From Tabrizicola flagellatus (GTDB lineage: Bacteria; Pseudomonadota; Alphaproteobacteria; Rhodobacterales; Rhodobacteraceae): DNA of 64,000 nt. The DNA is taken from positions 186,001 to 250,000 of the forward strand of contig NZ_VMDU01000002.1 in the NCBI RefSeq assembly GCF_008271465.1. The letters are read 5' to 3'. Of the stretch, positions 61,729-64,000 are shown piece by piece (within the stretch, counting starts at the first letter, position 1; every line of letters begins with the position of its first letter). The notes beneath the pieces were generated by a model. It saw only the letters and a program-made list of their open reading frames with translations. It was not told where the DNA came from and ran no database searches. Both the position numbers and the translations under genes were made by a program.

Positions 61729-61792
61729 TCCCTAACGTCCGCGTTCAAGATATTGAAACAAAATGACAATCCGGAATTGTCCACCGTGGACA
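61729..61792 (-). repeat. Two-part stop-codon-proximal element, copy B (after amylosucrase)
   Basis: Read on the minus strand: palindrome TGTCCACGGTGGACA (61792 to 61778), 34-nt A/T-rich spacer, and box CGCGGACGTTAGGGA. The palindrome starts 3 nt after the amylosucrase stop codon. Box and spacing are identical to copy A after cobO; the spacers share no obvious sequence. Confidence 0.7.
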
Positions 61793-61795
61793 GGA

Positions 61796-63670
<1,875 letters not shown>

Positions 63671-63729
63671 GCGGTCCTCCTCCCAGGAACGGGCCCAAAA
63701 TAGCGACCCCAAAGCGTTTTGGGAAGGGG

Positions 63730-64000
63730 TCAGCCGGGCACGATCAGCCGGGTCTGATGGGTGATGCGCGGGGCGATCCACAGCAGGTCGCGGCGCGACA
63801 GGGCCACGCAGCCGGCGGTCGGGGCGCCGGGCCGGCGCCACTGGTGCAGGAAGATCGCCGAGCCGCGGCCCGGTTCCGCCTGGGGCCAGTTCCAGTCGGT
63901 AATGAGGATCAGATCATACATCGGATCGGCCCGGCGCAGGCGCTCGTGGCCGAACCCGTGCGGCGCGCGGACCATCAGGTTGTAGTCCGGGTCTGCCGGG
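63730..64000 (-). CDS. L,D-transpeptidase-like protein (partial at window end)
   Basis: The gene enters from beyond the right edge, and about 90 C-terminal codons are visible. LILITDWNWPQAEPGRGSAIFLHQWRRPGAPTAGCVALSRRDLLWI carries the YkuD-type H...GCVALS catalytic Cys pattern (His in FLHQW). YkuD enzymes cross-link peptidoglycan via L,D bonds or have related DUF roles. The reading frame is open to base 64000, so the start is not seen; an internal Met at 63975 is probably not the real start. Confidence 0.8.
   Translation of the reverse strand, partial: PADPDYNLMVRAPHGFGHERLRRADPMYDLILITDWNWPQAEPGRGSAIFLHQWRRPGAPTAGCVALSRRDLLWIAPRITHQTRLIVPG

Noticed and set aside
61719-61760. Sigma-70 promoter with TTGACA inside element copy B
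   Set aside because: No -10 hexamer lies at 16-18 nt, and the word is not conserved in copy A at the same place.
63761-63985. Short plus-strand frame at the right end
   Set aside because: It is the antisense of the L,D-transpeptidase fragment and has no start signals.

Overview
The window is GC-rich, densely coded bacterial chromosome from a Rhodobacterales alphaproteobacterium. The best match is a Rhodobacter/Cereibacter/Paracoccaceae-type organism. The reasons are the rpoE-chrR module beside its flavoprotein/DUF1365/MFS/DUF3833/SDR operon, the aerobic (CobG/CobN-type) cobalamin pathway, alphaproteobacterial porins with DUF3576-leuS-lptE-holA, and the dispersed hairpin repeats. No rRNA, tRNA, CRISPR array, phage or transposase gene was recognised. 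Most neighbouring genes overlap by 4 nt, so translational coupling is common.

Layout. 0-5 kb (minus strand): ffh, four tandem GNAT acetyltransferases, chorismate mutase, rpsP and bluB, joined by 4-nt overlaps or short gaps. 5.3-7.1 kb (plus): a LysR regulator and an EamA exporter. 7-24.5 kb: a large B12 locus. One minus-strand arm begins at a cobalamin riboswitch near 23.8 kb and reads DUF1636-cobW-cobN-cobG-cobH-cobI-cobJ. A second arm is cobL-cobE-cobM-cobB-cobA. A third arm begins at another riboswitch (9.55-9.74 kb) and reads cbiM-cobF-APH-type kinase. cobK and cobO lie on the plus strand. With bluB, this covers the ring-building steps from uroporphyrinogen III, cobalt insertion, adenosylation and synthesis of the lower ligand. 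The late amidation and nucleotide-loop genes (cobQ, cobD, cobC, cobP, cobV, cobU) and cobST are not in the window.

24.6-27 kb: a 47-residue lipoprotein, then a ChrB-N/DUF1127/MFS cassette. 26.9-32.4 kb (minus): ynfA, then modE-[Mo-box]-modA-GH5-modB-modC-TauE; a glycoside hydrolase sits inside the molybdate operon. 32.5-38.8 kb: the RpoE/ChrR singlet-oxygen-type module with two divergent TGATCC-N18-TA promoters. 38.8-42.3 kb: hutD-like, rmuC, mutL. 42.4-43.7 kb: an sbtA-sbtB pair (bicarbonate transporter plus PII-like regulator). 43.8-49.3 kb: a polyamine ABC transporter operon ending in an aminobutyraldehyde dehydrogenase. 49.5-53.5 kb: a glycosyltransferase, a LysR regulator, a small DMT permease, a GAF protein and OsmC. 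53.5-58.5 kb (minus): DUF3576-leuS-lptE-holA. 58.8-60.8 kb: two tandem porins with near-identical terminators. 60.9-64 kb: yggS, an amylosucrase-type GH13 and a partial L,D-transpeptidase.

The most unusual signal is not a gene but several families of small dispersed elements. (i) A perfect ~30-bp palindrome with an A/T-rich arm occurs three times, once inserted in frame in cobG between apparent 5-bp target duplications. (ii) A two-part element occurs exactly 3 nt after two unrelated stop codons, made of a 15-bp palindrome, 34 nt and then a 15-nt box. (iii) A composite repeat sits in gaps between co-directional genes. (iv) G/C-rich nested hairpins sit in convergent gaps. (v) C-rich repeats enter the cobN and lptE coding sequences.
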